A DNA stretch of 64,000 nt from Photobacterium sanctipauli (GCF_003026495.1 NZ_PYMA01000022.1:1-64000), one strand, 5' to 3'. Shown: positions 25,525 to 34,277, numbered from the stretch's first letter. A program made the numbers and translations. The notes: a model not told the origin generated them from the sequence alone.

Positions 25525-26580
25525 TTATTCGTCGTCCTTGCTTTCAATCACACCGTGGGTTTTCTTCCACTTTTCCCAGCGCTGGTAGGCCAGCTGCTGC
25601 ATGTCGGTGTTCTTGTCGGCTTCGTCGACAATTTCCTCTCCAACCAAATGCTCGAAGATATCTTCCATGGTCACCAGGCCTTGCACCGTACCGTATTCGT
25701 CTACCACCAAAATTAGCTGGGAGCGTTCTTGCATTAGCTGCTCGAAGGCTTTTGGTACGCTTGAGGTGTTCATGATCACCGGCAGCGGGCGCATCAGGGT
25801 ACCCAATTCTTGTTGGCCACGGCCCGCCTGGCTTTCGGCAAACAGCTCAAGGCGGTGAACAAAGCCCAGGATATTGTCTTTCTGCTCGCTGTAGACCAGC
25901 GGGCGCGAAAACGGGCTGTCCTTGTGGTTTGACAGGAACTCGTTAATCGGCTGCTCGGCTTCGACGCGGAACAGTACCGGGCGCGGCGTCATGATCTTGG
26001 TGACGCTCACATCGCGGAATTGCAGCAGGTTGGTCATGATTTTTGACTCGCCTTCCGCCAACTCGCCAGACTCAATCGCCAGCATTGCCATTGCCGATAG
26101 TTCGTCGCGTAATTTCGGTGCCTCATGGCCGCGTGATAGGCGGCGGGTGATTTGCTCTGAAACCCACACAAACGGGGTAAGTGCCCACACCATCCAGCGA
26201 AGGGTCGTTGCAGTCAACGGACCCAATTGGCGCCAGTAGGTTGCACCGATAGTCTTAGGAATAATTTCCGAGAATAACAAGATACCGATAGTCAGTACCC
26301 CGGAGAAAACACCCAGCCATTGGCTACCGAATACGACAGTCGCCTGTGCACCTGCAGTTGCCGCACCAATGGTGTGGGCAATGGTATTCAATGTCAGGAT
26401 CGATGCCAGTGGGCGGTCGATATTGTCTTTTAGTGCAGCCAAGCGGTCGGCGGCAGGGTGACCTTGCTGGCGCAAAGTACCAATGTAGCTAGGGGAAATA
26501 CTGAGTAGAACAGCTTCTAGGACTGAACAAATGAACGAAACACCAATCGCGATAGCGATGTAAATCGTAAGGAGTATCAT
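25525..26580 (-). CDS. CNNM-domain (DUF21) membrane protein with CBS pair
   Basis: Probable divalent-cation (Mg2+/Co2+) transport-related membrane protein of the CorB/YfjD hemolysin-C-like group. The N-terminal CNNM domain (residues about 1-140) has four hydrophobic segments and the LFSEIIPKTIGA motif. Two CBS domains follow (about 185-310, with VTKIMTPRP and LVVDEYGTVQGLVTMEDIFEHLVGE in two parts). At 351 residues it lacks the C-terminal CorC_HlyC domain of longer homologues. Located between yjaG and hupA, where E. coli has no such gene. The transported ion is not known. Confidence 0.85.
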   Translation of the reverse strand: MILLTIYIAIAIGVSFICSVLEAVLLSISPSYIGTLRQQGHPAADRLAALKDNIDRPLASILTLNTIAHTIGAATAGAQATVVFGSQWLGVFSGVLTIGILLFSEIIPKTIGATYWRQLGPLTATTLRWMVWALTPFVWVSEQITRRLSRGHEAPKLRDELSAMAMLAIESGELAEGESKIMTNLLQFRDVSVTKIMTPRPVLFRVEAEQPINEFLSNHKDSPFSRPLVYSEQKDNILGFVHRLELFAESQAGRGQQELGTLMRPLPVIMNTSSVPKAFEQLMQERSQLILVVDEYGTVQGLVTMEDIFEHLVGEEIVDEADKNTDMQQLAYQRWEKWKKTHGVIESKDDE

Positions 26581-26808
26581 GTTTACCTTAGTAATAGTTA
26601 ACGGATAACGCTTATATTAATCGGGCTTCGAGCGAATAAATACAACTATTTCACTTACTAGATTAGTAACATTTTGTGAACTTGCGCTCAGTTTATGGTT
26701 AAAGAGCCCGCAGATAAGCACATGATAGCCGACAAACCTTTGCCACACGGGCTTCTTTTGAATTAGAGTTGATGCGTCTAAAGAAAAAAACCTTAGAAGG
26801 GAAACCTA

Positions 26809-27081
26809 ATGAACAAGACCCAACTTATTGACCTGATCGCTGAAAAAGCAGATCTTTCTAAAGCTCAAGCGAAAGTTGCACTAGAGTCAACTCTAGACGG
26901 TATCACTGATGCGCTTAAGGAAGGTGATCAGGTTCAACTGATTGGCTTTGGTACTTTTAAAGTAAACCACCGCGCTGCGCGTACTGGCCGTAACCCACAA
27001 ACTGGTCAGGAAATCCAGATTGCAGCTGCAAACGTTCCTGCATTCGTAGCGGGTAAAGCACTGAAAGACGCAGTGAAATAA
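26809..27081 (+). CDS. hupA: DNA-binding protein HU-alpha
   Basis: Nucleoid-associated histone-like protein that bends DNA non-specifically. The 90 residues start MNKTQLIDLIAEKADLSKAQ. The DNA-binding arm holds GFGTFKVNHRAARTGRNPQTG (as two adjacent parts) with the intercalating NP. The alpha rather than beta type follows from position next to yjaH and purHD, as in E. coli. SD GAAGGG lies upstream. It ends in a hairpin terminator that abuts the next gene. Confidence 0.95.
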   Translation: MNKTQLIDLIAEKADLSKAQAKVALESTLDGITDALKEGDQVQLIGFGTFKVNHRAARTGRNPQTGQEIQIAAANVPAFVAGKALKDAVK

Positions 27082-27086
27082 TCTAT

Positions 27087-27119
27087 ACTCCGCCAGGTAC
27101 CTTATCTGGCGGAGTTTTT
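27087..27119 (+). terminator. hupA terminator containing the yjaH ribosome site
   Basis: A 10-bp perfect stem (27087-27096 with 27106-27115) is followed by TTTTT, and yjaH starts at 27121. The GGAG ribosome site of yjaH (27111-27114) lies in the 3' arm, so folding would both stop transcription and hide the site. Confidence 0.88.
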
Positions 27120-27120
27120 C

Positions 27121-27819
27121 ATGAAGCGCTTATTGACCATTCTTACCATCACGCTATTAGCGGGATGTGCCTCCAACCCCACCGTTCCTGAAAACACCAT
27201 TACGCCAATTTTGACCCATATCGGCGGTCAGAGCCTTGGTGACACCACATCACTCTATTGGTATACCTCACAGCAGAACCGCCCTGTAAAGCTCGCTGAG
27301 CGCGTTATGGCAGGGGATTATGGCTACTATTTGTCGGATTACCGCTGGCGAGAGGGAAAACTCAGAGAAATCAAGCGTGAGGGCAAGCAGCTTGATGAGC
27401 AAACATTAAAGCCGTTCACCCTCCATGTGCGCTACGATACCCGTGGCAGCGCCGTTTTCCAGCGCTACAACGTGGGCGATGAAGTGATCCCCTTGACCAA
27501 TGTCGAGCTTGCCCAGCTGCGCGAGGAAGCGCAACGCGGGATCGATGCAGTCAGGGCCCAACGCCGGGATGACCAGTCGCTGATCCAAGGATACTGGCGT
27601 CAGGGTACCTTTTATCGCTGCGGGGATGATAAGCAACTGGAAGTGACATTCAGCCCGGCATTGCCCGATTACGCACTGCAGCAGTATAACGCTATGCAGC
27701 AGCAGGGCTACATGATGGTCACGGGCAAAGTGCGCCGCAATGCCCTGACTGCCAGCGAGCTGTTGATGCTAAACAACACCCAGCCAGCTTGCCTAGGGGC
27801 GCCGGTATTGCTCGACTAA
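27121..27819 (+). CDS. yjaH: YjaH-like lipoprotein (DUF1481)
   Basis: Probable outer-membrane-associated lipoprotein of unknown function. The signal peptide ends in lipobox LLAGC with Cys16 as the acylation site; the next residues AS give no Asp+2 inner-membrane retention signal. The 232 residues and the position right after hupA match E. coli YjaH. Translation may depend on opening the upstream hairpin. Confidence 0.82.
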   Translation: MKRLLTILTITLLAGCASNPTVPENTITPILTHIGGQSLGDTTSLYWYTSQQNRPVKLAERVMAGDYGYYLSDYRWREGKLREIKREGKQLDEQTLKPFTLHVRYDTRGSAVFQRYNVGDEVIPLTNVELAQLREEAQRGIDAVRAQRRDDQSLIQGYWRQGTFYRCGDDKQLEVTFSPALPDYALQQYNAMQQQGYMMVTGKVRRNALTASELLMLNNTQPACLGAPVLLD

Positions 27820-27848
27820 GTGTCGGGAAGGTGATTAGCCAAAGAATG

Positions 27849-27876
27849 AAAAAACGCGCCTTATGGCGCGTTTTTG
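27849..27876. terminator. Bidirectional terminator between yjaH and purD
   Basis: The 6-bp GC core ACGCGCC/GGCGCGT (27855-27860 with 27865-27870) is flanked by A on one side and T on the other, so it works in both directions. Confidence 0.9.
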
Positions 27877-27903
27877 CTATCGGCTTGCTTCATCTTAGAT
27901 GAG

Positions 27904-29193
27904 TTAGGCTTCTTGCTCGCGGGCAATGGCACGGTAGCCGATGTCGTTGCGGTGGAACATGCCGTTCCAGCTAACCTGCTTGGTCAGCGCGTAAGCACGT
28001 TGCTGGGCTTCGGAAACCGTGTTGCCCAGTGCCGTGGCACAAAGTACGCGGCCACCGTTGGTCACGATATCACCCGCTTCGTTGTTGGCCGTGCCGGCAT
28101 GGAAGATTTTCTGTCCTTCAGCTTGCTCGGCCGGAAGGCTGATCACGTCACCCTTGCCATAGCTTGCCGGGTAGCCGCCTGCGGCCAGTACAACACCGAT
28201 AGACGCGCGAGGGTCCCACTTCGATTCTGCCTGGTCCAATTTCTCGTCAATGGCCATTAGGCATAGTTCGACCAGATCAGACTCCATGCGCATCATAATT
28301 GGCTGGGTTTCCGGATCGCCGAAGCGGCAGTTGTACTCGATCACCTTAGGGGTGCCGTCTGCGGCAATCATCAGGCCGGCGTACAGGAAGCCTGTGTATG
28401 GGTGGCCTTCTGCATCCATGCCGCGAACGGTTGGGTAAATTACCTCTTCCAGAATGCGCTCGTGGATTTCAGGGGTGACAACAGGGGCTGGCGAGTAAGC
28501 GCCCATACCACCGGTGTTAGGGCCAGTGTCCTTGTCGCCGACACGCTTGTGGTCTTGGCTGGTGGCCATTGGCAATACGCTTGCACCGTCAACCATGACG
28601 ATGAAGCTGGCTTCCTCGCCTTCCAGAAACTCTTCGATAACCACGCGGCTACCCGCTTCGCCGAAGGCATTGCCAGCCAGCATGTCCTTGATCGCGTCTT
28701 CTGCCTCTTCCAGGGTCATGGCGACGATAACGCCCTTGCCCGCGGCTAGGCCATCAGCCTTAACCACGATAGGTGCACCCTGCTCGCGCACATAAGCGAG
28801 GGCTGGCTCGATTTCGGTGAAGTTGGCGTAGGCGCCGGTTGGGATTTTGTGGCGGGCAAGGAAGTCCTTGGTGAAGGCCTTTGAGCCTTCCAGCTGTGCC
28901 GCCGCTTGAGTTGGGCCGAAGATTGGCAAGCCAGCTTCGCGGAACGCATCAACCACACCGATCACCAAAGGTGCCTCAGGGCCAACGATAGTGAGCTCAA
29001 TGGCTTTTTCCTTGGCAAAGGCAACCAAGGCTTCGATGTCCTCAACACCGATAGCCACATTCTCAAGCTTGGGTTCAAGGGCGGTACCGGCATTACCCGG
29101 TGCAACGTAAACGGTGTCAACGTTAGGGTTTTGTGCGGCTTTCCAGCCCAGTGCGTGCTCGCGGCCGCCAGCACCAATAATCAATACATTCAT
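27904..29193 (-). CDS. purD: Phosphoribosylamine-glycine ligase PurD
   Basis: Second step of purine synthesis, ATP-dependent ligation of glycine to phosphoribosylamine. The N-terminal MNVLIIGAGGREHALGWK, the ATP-grasp region with VKADGLAAGKGV, and RFGDPETQ are clear. The 429 residues equal E. coli. ATG at 29193 was chosen because AAGGG precedes it; a 15-residue extension has no support. It is downstream of purH on the same strand, with a palindromic hairpin between. Confidence 0.96.
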   Translation of the reverse strand: MNVLIIGAGGREHALGWKAAQNPNVDTVYVAPGNAGTALEPKLENVAIGVEDIEALVAFAKEKAIELTIVGPEAPLVIGVVDAFREAGLPIFGPTQAAAQLEGSKAFTKDFLARHKIPTGAYANFTEIEPALAYVREQGAPIVVKADGLAAGKGVIVAMTLEEAEDAIKDMLAGNAFGEAGSRVVIEEFLEGEEASFIVMVDGASVLPMATSQDHKRVGDKDTGPNTGGMGAYSPAPVVTPEIHERILEEVIYPTVRGMDAEGHPYTGFLYAGLMIAADGTPKVIEYNCRFGDPETQPIMMRMESDLVELCLMAIDEKLDQAESKWDPRASIGVVLAAGGYPASYGKGDVISLPAEQAEGQKIFHAGTANNEAGDIVTNGGRVLCATALGNTVSEAQQRAYALTKQVSWNGMFHRNDIGYRAIAREQEA

Positions 29194-29377
29194 CTTTAAT
29201 CCCTTACTGCTGCGCCATTTTCCAGAACTCGGTGTCATGCATGCTCATTTATCACTATATGAGCGCCTATAAAATAGGGTGTGCTTTCCTTGACCTCTGA
29301 AAAATGGCTGTGCATTAAAATCATGAAAGCCTTTAGTCATATCGCGTGATGAGTAAAGGCTAAACCTAAATATGATA

Positions 29378-29400
29378 AAGCCTAGGTAAACCCTAGGCTT
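29378..29400 (-). terminator. Hairpin between purH and purD
   Basis: The 9-bp stem AAGCCTAGG/CCTAGGCTT (29378-29386 with 29392-29400) lies 7 nt after the purH stop. The tail (TATCATATTT) is only partly T-rich, so it may attenuate rather than fully stop purH-purD transcription. Confidence 0.55.
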
Positions 29401-29406
29401 GTGTGA

Positions 29407-30999
29407 TTAGTGGCGGAAGTGGCGCATGCCGGTAAAGATCATCGCCATGCCGTGCTCGTCGGCCGCATCAATCACTTCTTGGTCACGCATCGAGCCACCC
29501 GGCTGGATAACACACTTGATACCTGCTTCAGCGGCGGCGTCGATACCGTCGCGGAACGGGAAGAAGGCATCCGATGCCATCACGCTACCTGCCACTTCTA
29601 GGTTCTCGTCAGCGGCCTTGATACCGGCAATCTTCGCTGAGTAAACGCGGCTCATCTGGCCCGCGCCCACGCCGATAGTCATATTGCCCTTGGCGTAAAC
29701 AATCGCGTTAGACTTCACGTACTTCGCCACTTTCCAGCAGAACAGGGCGTCACGCAGCTCTTCTTCGCTTGGCTGGCGCTTGGATACGACTTTCAAATCG
29801 TCCTGCGAAACCATACCTTGGTCGCGGTCTTGGACAAGCAGGCCGCCGTTAACGCGCTTAACGTCGTAGCCCGTTGTTTTGCTTGACCACTCACCACACT
29901 CCAGCAGGCGAACGTTTTTCTTCGCTGCCACCACGTCAACCGCGTCTGCCGATACACTTGGCGCGATGATCACTTCAACGAACTGGCGGTCAACGATTGC
30001 TTGCGCAGTCGTGGCGTCTAGCTCTTGATTGAAGGCGATGATACCGCCGAATGCCGATGTTGGGTCGGTTTTGTAAGCACGGTCGTAGGCTTCAAGAATG
30101 TTGTCACCCAACGCCACGCCGCATGGGTTGGCGTGCTTGACGATAACACAGGCTGGCTGGTCGAATTCTTTTACACACTCAAGTGCAGCATCGGTATCGG
30201 CGATGTTGTTGTATGACAGTGCCTTGCCTTGGATTTGGCGGGCGGTTGCAACAGAAGCTTCTTCCGGGTTGCTTTCAACATAGAAAGCCGCGGCTTGGTG
30301 GCTGTTCTCACCGTAGCGCATGTCTTGCTTCTTCTCGAACTGCTGGTTGAAGGTGCGTGGGAACTTCGACTCCTCGTCGCCTTCTTTGTTGTCGCCGTAG
30401 GATGGCACCATGGTACCGAAGTAGTTGGCGATCATGCCGTCGTAGGCCGCAGTGTGCTCGAAGGCAGCGATAGCAAGATCAAAGCGGGTCGCGTGGGTCA
30501 GCGAGCCCTCGTTGGCAGCCAGCTCGGTCAGTACGCGATCGTAGTCGTGGGCGTTAACGATGATAGTGACATCTTTATGGTTTTTCGCCGCCGAGCGAAC
30601 CATTGTCGGGCCGCCGATATCAATGTTCTCAACCGCATCTTCCAGTGTGCAATCAGGGTTGGCAACCGTGGCCGCAAACGGGTACAGGTTCACCACAACC
30701 ATGTCGATAGGGGCAATACCGTGCTCGCTCATCACGTCGTCGTCAGTGCCGCGACGGCCTAGTACGCCACCGTGGATTTTCGGGTGAAGGGTTTTAACAC
30801 GTCCGTCCATCATCTCAGGGAAGCCAGTGTGGTCCGAGACTTCAGTAACCTTGATACCTTGCTCAGCAAGCAGGCGGGCAGTGCCACCCGTTGATAGGAT
30901 GTCGACACCGCGGTCGGCAAGAGCTTGTGCGAATTCAACAATACCAGTTTTGTCTGACACGCTAATTAGCGCGCGGCGGATAGGGCGAGCGTTTTCCAT
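29407..30999 (-). CDS. purH: Bifunctional AICAR transformylase / IMP cyclohydrolase PurH
   Basis: Last two steps of IMP synthesis. The N-terminal cyclohydrolase (SVSDKTG near residue 12 and GGTARLL near 35) is followed by the transformylase domain (KHANPCG near 268, QPGGSMRD near the end). The 530 residues compare with 529 in E. coli. ATG at 30999 was chosen: AGAG lies 9 nt upstream and MENARPIRRALISVSDK is the family start. The promoter at 31138-31165 carries a PurR-type operator. Confidence 0.95.
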   Translation of the reverse strand: MENARPIRRALISVSDKTGIVEFAQALADRGVDILSTGGTARLLAEQGIKVTEVSDHTGFPEMMDGRVKTLHPKIHGGVLGRRGTDDDVMSEHGIAPIDMVVVNLYPFAATVANPDCTLEDAVENIDIGGPTMVRSAAKNHKDVTIIVNAHDYDRVLTELAANEGSLTHATRFDLAIAAFEHTAAYDGMIANYFGTMVPSYGDNKEGDEESKFPRTFNQQFEKKQDMRYGENSHQAAAFYVESNPEEASVATARQIQGKALSYNNIADTDAALECVKEFDQPACVIVKHANPCGVALGDNILEAYDRAYKTDPTSAFGGIIAFNQELDATTAQAIVDRQFVEVIIAPSVSADAVDVVAAKKNVRLLECGEWSSKTTGYDVKRVNGGLLVQDRDQGMVSQDDLKVVSKRQPSEEELRDALFCWKVAKYVKSNAIVYAKGNMTIGVGAGQMSRVYSAKIAGIKAADENLEVAGSVMASDAFFPFRDGIDAAAEAGIKCVIQPGGSMRDQEVIDAADEHGMAMIFTGMRHFRH

Positions 31000-31137
31000 T
31001 GCAACCATCTCTTTTATACACGGGGGAATATTTGCCAAAAGCCAGCATCTAAATGGGCTAGATTTTGGTAAATACCCTCGGCTAGAATCGAAGAAGCAGA
31101 GTTTGCCGTTGGTGGCGTTTCGTGATCTACGCGGCAT

Positions 31138-31173
31138 ATTTTACATGAATTTTATCGTTGCGCAAACGTTTGC
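31138..31173 (-). promoter_or_regulatory. purH promoter with PurR operator
   Basis: On the minus strand TTGCGC (31160-31165), a 16-bp spacer and TAAAAT (31138-31143) form a promoter. The palindrome GCAAACGTTTGC (31162-31173) matches the core of the PurR box and covers the -35 element, so repression by purine-bound PurR is expected. The zntR start is only 35 nt to the right. Confidence 0.82.
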
Positions 31174-31207
31174 TTTTGGTTTGCGCCGAAAGGAAAAAAA
31201 GGTCGAT

Positions 31208-31684
31208 ATGTATTTGATAGGGCAGCTGGCGAAACAGTGCGAGGTCAGCAGCGATACGCTGAGGTTCTATGAAAAGAATGGTTTGTTGGTGCCGGCCGGG
31301 CGCAGCGATAGCGGTTACCGCTTATACAGCGAGGATGACTTGTCGCGTATCAAGTTTATCTTGCGCGCCAAGGCCATCGGCCTGAGCTTGGATGAGATCC
31401 GCGAGCTGCTGGATATCCGCCTTGAGGCCAGCCAGCACAGCTGTGCCGAGGTAAAGGCTATCACCCAAGCCAAGCTGGATGAGGTTGACAAGAAAATGGC
31501 AGAGCTGCAACGCATCCGCACAGCACTGAAGAAAATCAACGATGCCTGCTGCGGCCATAGCGACGACGATGCCAGCCATTGCTCTATTCTCGAGGCGCTG
31601 GGGGATGAGCATGAAGAGCAGGATACCGCCCAAGAGGGGCAGTGCTGCGCCAACCGCGCATCGTGCTCGGGGCGGGAGGGCTGA
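31208..31684 (+). CDS. zntR: Zn(II)-responsive transcriptional regulator ZntR
   Basis: MerR-family activator of zinc export genes. The N-terminal winged helix has SSDTLRFYEKNGLL near residues 14-27. A dimerisation coiled coil follows (about 78-112), then the metal loop. Zinc ligands Cys79, Cys114, Cys115 and Cys125, with His117/His124, match the E. coli pattern. The 158 residues exceed the usual 141 by an acidic, Cys-containing tail (QCCANRASC). ATG at 31208 has AGGAAAAAAAGG upstream. It is divergent from purH. The target gene (zntA-like) is not in this window. Confidence 0.88.
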   Translation: MYLIGQLAKQCEVSSDTLRFYEKNGLLVPAGRSDSGYRLYSEDDLSRIKFILRAKAIGLSLDEIRELLDIRLEASQHSCAEVKAITQAKLDEVDKKMAELQRIRTALKKINDACCGHSDDDASHCSILEALGDEHEEQDTAQEGQCCANRASCSGREG

Positions 31685-31787
31685 CCGTGGGCATAGGGAA
31701 TGTCACAGAGTCTGGATAATTCTATAGGGAATAAAGGCATAACTGTGGTAGCGTCAAACTATCACGTTGAAATTGATAAGGATGATC

Positions 31788-32069
31788 ATGTTAAAAGTGA
31801 ATGAATACTTTGATGGGCAAGTGAAGTCCATCGGCTTTGAAACTTCCGGCGAGCGCACCAGTGTGGGTGTCATGGCACCGGGTGAGTATACCTTTGGTAC
31901 TGCCGCGCCTGAGCGTATGACGGTGGTTAAAGGGGCGTTGACGGTTAAACTGCCGGGCCATATCGACTGGGAAACCTACGGTGCCGGTGACGATTTCGAA
32001 GTGCCGGGCGATTCGTCGTTCGAAGTGAAGGTTGAGGCGCCGACAGCCTACCTTTGCGACTACTTATAG
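31788..32069 (+). CDS. ppnP: Pyrimidine/purine nucleoside phosphorylase PpnP (YaiE)
   Basis: Small cupin that phosphorolyses several nucleosides. The 93 residues start MLKVNEYFDGQVKSIGF and have a cupin core with VVKGALTVKLPG and PGDSSFEVKV. E. coli YaiE has 94 residues. ATG at 31788 has AAGGATG 4-10 nt upstream. A terminator follows. Confidence 0.92.
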   Translation: MLKVNEYFDGQVKSIGFETSGERTSVGVMAPGEYTFGTAAPERMTVVKGALTVKLPGHIDWETYGAGDDFEVPGDSSFEVKVEAPTAYLCDYL

Positions 32070-32084
32070 CGTTGAGCAACAAGG

Positions 32085-32112
32085 AAAAAGCTTCGCATCG
32101 CGAAGCTTTTTT
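32085..32112. terminator. Bidirectional terminator after ppnP
   Basis: A 12-bp stem (32085-32096 with 32100-32111) has a 3-nt loop, an A tract on the left and a T tract on the right. It separates ppnP from the convergent fasciclin gene. Confidence 0.92.
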
Positions 32113-32142
32113 GTTTTTGCGCCGTTGTCGAATATGTCGAGG

Positions 32143-32655
32143 CTACTCGGCGGGGATCAAAACGGTGTCAATGATATGGATAATGCCGTTGCTGGCCTCC
32201 ACATCCGGGATCAAGACCTTGGCGCCGTTGATGGTGAGGTCGCCATCGGTATTTTCAACGGTCAGCGTTCCACCCTGTATGGTTTCAGGCAGTTTGAGCT
32301 TGGCGACTTCCTCTGCGCTCAGCGCGCCTGGCAGCACATGGTAGGTTAATACCGCCTGAAGCTTGTCTTTATTCTCAGGGTCGAGCAATTGAGCCAGTGC
32401 CCCTTCCGGCAGCTTCTCGAAAGCTTCATCCAATGGCGCGAGAACCGTAAACGGTCCTTTACCCTCCAATGTTTCCACCAAGTCTGCTGCCTTGATCGCC
32501 ATGACCAGGGTCTGGAAGTCACTGTTGTTGGCGGCAACCTGAACCAGGTTCTTTTCCGCCTGCGCTGCCTTGTCCTCGTGATGGGCGGCAAAGCTGGTGG
32601 CCGATAGCAATAGGGTGGCAATAGCGATTGTGAAGCAACGGATAATACTGTTCAT
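32143..32655 (-). CDS. Secreted fasciclin (FAS1) domain protein
   Basis: The 170-residue protein has a Sec signal peptide (residues 1-23, ending ATSFA) and a single FAS1 domain. The H1-type block is GPFTVLAPLDEAFEKLP near 67-83, then LTYHVLPG near 104, and the H2-type block is NGIIHIIDTVLIP at the end. FAS1 proteins usually mediate adhesion or matrix contact. The role here is unknown. No lipobox or anchor is seen, so a periplasmic or secreted location is inferred. Confidence 0.85.
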   Translation of the reverse strand: MNSIIRCFTIAIATLLLSATSFAAHHEDKAAQAEKNLVQVAANNSDFQTLVMAIKAADLVETLEGKGPFTVLAPLDEAFEKLPEGALAQLLDPENKDKLQAVLTYHVLPGALSAEEVAKLKLPETIQGGTLTVENTDGDLTINGAKVLIPDVEASNGIIHIIDTVLIPAE

Positions 32656-32821
32656 TGAAATGACCTTCTATTTGGGATCCACAAAGCGATGGTACGTTCC
32701 GAAACACAGTATGGTTCAGTGTGTCAGCCAAGGGCTTGGTCAATACTGAGAATAGCGGCTTATACAGCGATGGCAGGTTTGTTAGGCAGAAGGTGGGCAG
32801 GGCGTTGACGGTAGCCTGATA

Positions 32822-32850
32822 CAAAAAAGGCCTGACATCCGCCAGGCCTT
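32822..32850 (-). terminator. Terminator of dusB-fis
   Basis: The 8-bp stem AAGGCCTG/CAGGCCTT (32827-32834 with 32843-32850) is followed by a run of six T on the minus strand, 23 nt after the fis stop. Confidence 0.9.
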
Positions 32851-32873
32851 GGAAACTAGGGATAAACTATCAA

Positions 32874-33170
32874 TTAGTTCATGCCGTATTTTTTCAGCTT
32901 CTTACGAAGAGTACCGCGGTTGATACCCATCATGGTTGCAGCGCGAGTTTGGTTACCGCGAGTGTACTGCATGATAGTGTCCAGTAGTGGCTGCTCAACC
33001 TCAGCAAGCACTAGCTCGTACAGATCATCGACTTCCTGACCGTTTAGCTGAGCCAGGTAGTTTTTTAGCGACGCTTTAACAGAGTCACGTAGTGGCTTCT
33101 GTGTGATTTGGTCTTGTGAAGTTACAGTTGTCACTGTTAATGCTTCGGAAGTCAGATTTTGTTCGAACAT
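32874..33170 (-). CDS. fis: Nucleoid protein Fis
   Basis: Growth-phase-dependent DNA-bending regulator of stable RNA genes and recombination. The 98 residues equal E. coli. The C-terminal helix-turn-helix NQTRAATMMGINRGTLRKKL is nearly invariant. It is co-transcribed 22 nt after dusB, the conserved gammaproteobacterial arrangement. Confidence 0.98.
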   Translation of the reverse strand: MFEQNLTSEALTVTTVTSQDQITQKPLRDSVKASLKNYLAQLNGQEVDDLYELVLAEVEQPLLDTIMQYTRGNQTRAATMMGINRGTLRKKLKKYGMN

Positions 33171-33192
33171 ATTCTGTAAGCTCTTCTAGTAT

Positions 33193-34158
33193 TTATGCAA
33201 CGTTTTCGAAGTAGCCTTGCAGCGCATCGAGTTGCTGTTGGGCATCTTCGATAGCGTTGAAGGTTCGGCGGAAATCACCAGCGGGTGCATGTTCTTTCAA
33301 GTACCAAGACACATGTTTGCGCGCAATGCGCAGGCCTAGGTACTCACCGTAGAAACGGTGTAATTCCTGAACGTGACCCAGCATAATGCCCCCAACTTCA
33401 TCCATAGACGGAGCTGGTAGGTGTTCGCCAGTTGTTAAGTAATGGTGGATCTCTTGGAAAATCCACGGACGACCTTGCGCAGGACGTCCAATCATCAAAG
33501 CATCGGCACCGGTGTAATCCAGTACAAAGCGAGCCTTTTCCGGTGAGTCGATATCACCGTTCGCTATCACAGGAATCGAGATCGCCTCTTTCGCTGCTTT
33601 GATGTAATCGTATTCTGCCTCGCCCTTGTACATACAAGCCTTGGTTCTGCCGTGCAGGGCCAGTGCCTGGATGCCACATTGTTCGGCAAGTTTGGCAATA
33701 TCGACGCAGTTTCGGTTTTCCAAATCCCAGCCGGTACGTGTTTTCAACGTGACCGGTACATCAACAGCATCCACCACGGTGCGAAGGATTTCTTCGATCA
33801 GTGCCGGGTACTGCAGCAGGGCGGAGCCTGCCAGGCGCTTGTTGACCTTCTTAGCAGGGCAACCCATGTTGATATCGATGATTTGCGCACCGTTCTCAAC
33901 ACTGAATTGCGCCGCTTCGGCCATCAGCTTGGGATCTGCGCCGGCGATTTGCACCGAGCGGATCCCTGACTCGCCTTCGTGAACCATGCGGTTCTGGGAC
34001 TTGGCGGTTTTCCACAGGTCTGGATTCGACGACATCATCTCGCTAACAGCCATGCCAGCACCGTAGCGCAAGCAAAGTTCGCGAAATGGCCGATCGGTCA
34101 CACCTGCCATGGGCGCGACTATCAGCTGGTTTTTAAGTTGATATGGACCGATCTTCAA
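33193..34158 (-). CDS. dusB: tRNA-dihydrouridine synthase DusB
   Basis: FMN enzyme that reduces uridine to dihydrouridine in tRNA. The flavin-binding APMAGVTDRPF is near residue 16, the catalytic Cys lies in NMGCPAKKVN near 100, and GRTKACMY and GADALMIGRPAQGRPW follow. The start is a TTG at 34158, preceded by AGGAA at 7 nt; this gives 321 residues, equal to E. coli, whereas the upstream extension has no family support. First gene of the dusB-fis operon. Confidence 0.93.
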   Translation of the reverse strand: MKIGPYQLKNQLIVAPMAGVTDRPFRELCLRYGAGMAVSEMMSSNPDLWKTAKSQNRMVHEGESGIRSVQIAGADPKLMAEAAQFSVENGAQIIDINMGCPAKKVNKRLAGSALLQYPALIEEILRTVVDAVDVPVTLKTRTGWDLENRNCVDIAKLAEQCGIQALALHGRTKACMYKGEAEYDYIKAAKEAISIPVIANGDIDSPEKARFVLDYTGADALMIGRPAQGRPWIFQEIHHYLTTGEHLPAPSMDEVGGIMLGHVQELHRFYGEYLGLRIARKHVSWYLKEHAPAGDFRRTFNAIEDAQQQLDALQGYFENVA

Positions 34159-34249
34159 ACGTCTATTCCTGACTATGCCAGTAAGGGCGCGCATTTTACG
34201 CATTTTTTCCCTTCGTGAAAAGGCCAATAATTGAGCATTTAGTTTTTGA

Positions 34250-34277
34250 ATTACAAAACTGTACTTTTTTCAATCAA
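34250..34277 (-). promoter_or_regulatory. Candidate dusB-fis promoter
   Basis: On the minus strand TTGATT (34272-34277), a 16-bp spacer and TGTAAT (34250-34255) sit about 90 nt before the dusB start in an AT-rich gap. Fis operons are normally strongly growth-rate regulated. No control site was identified by eye. Confidence 0.4.

Noticed and set aside
27904..31137. Many long frames antisense to purD and purH
   Set aside because: They follow the codon bias of the sense genes and resemble no known protein.
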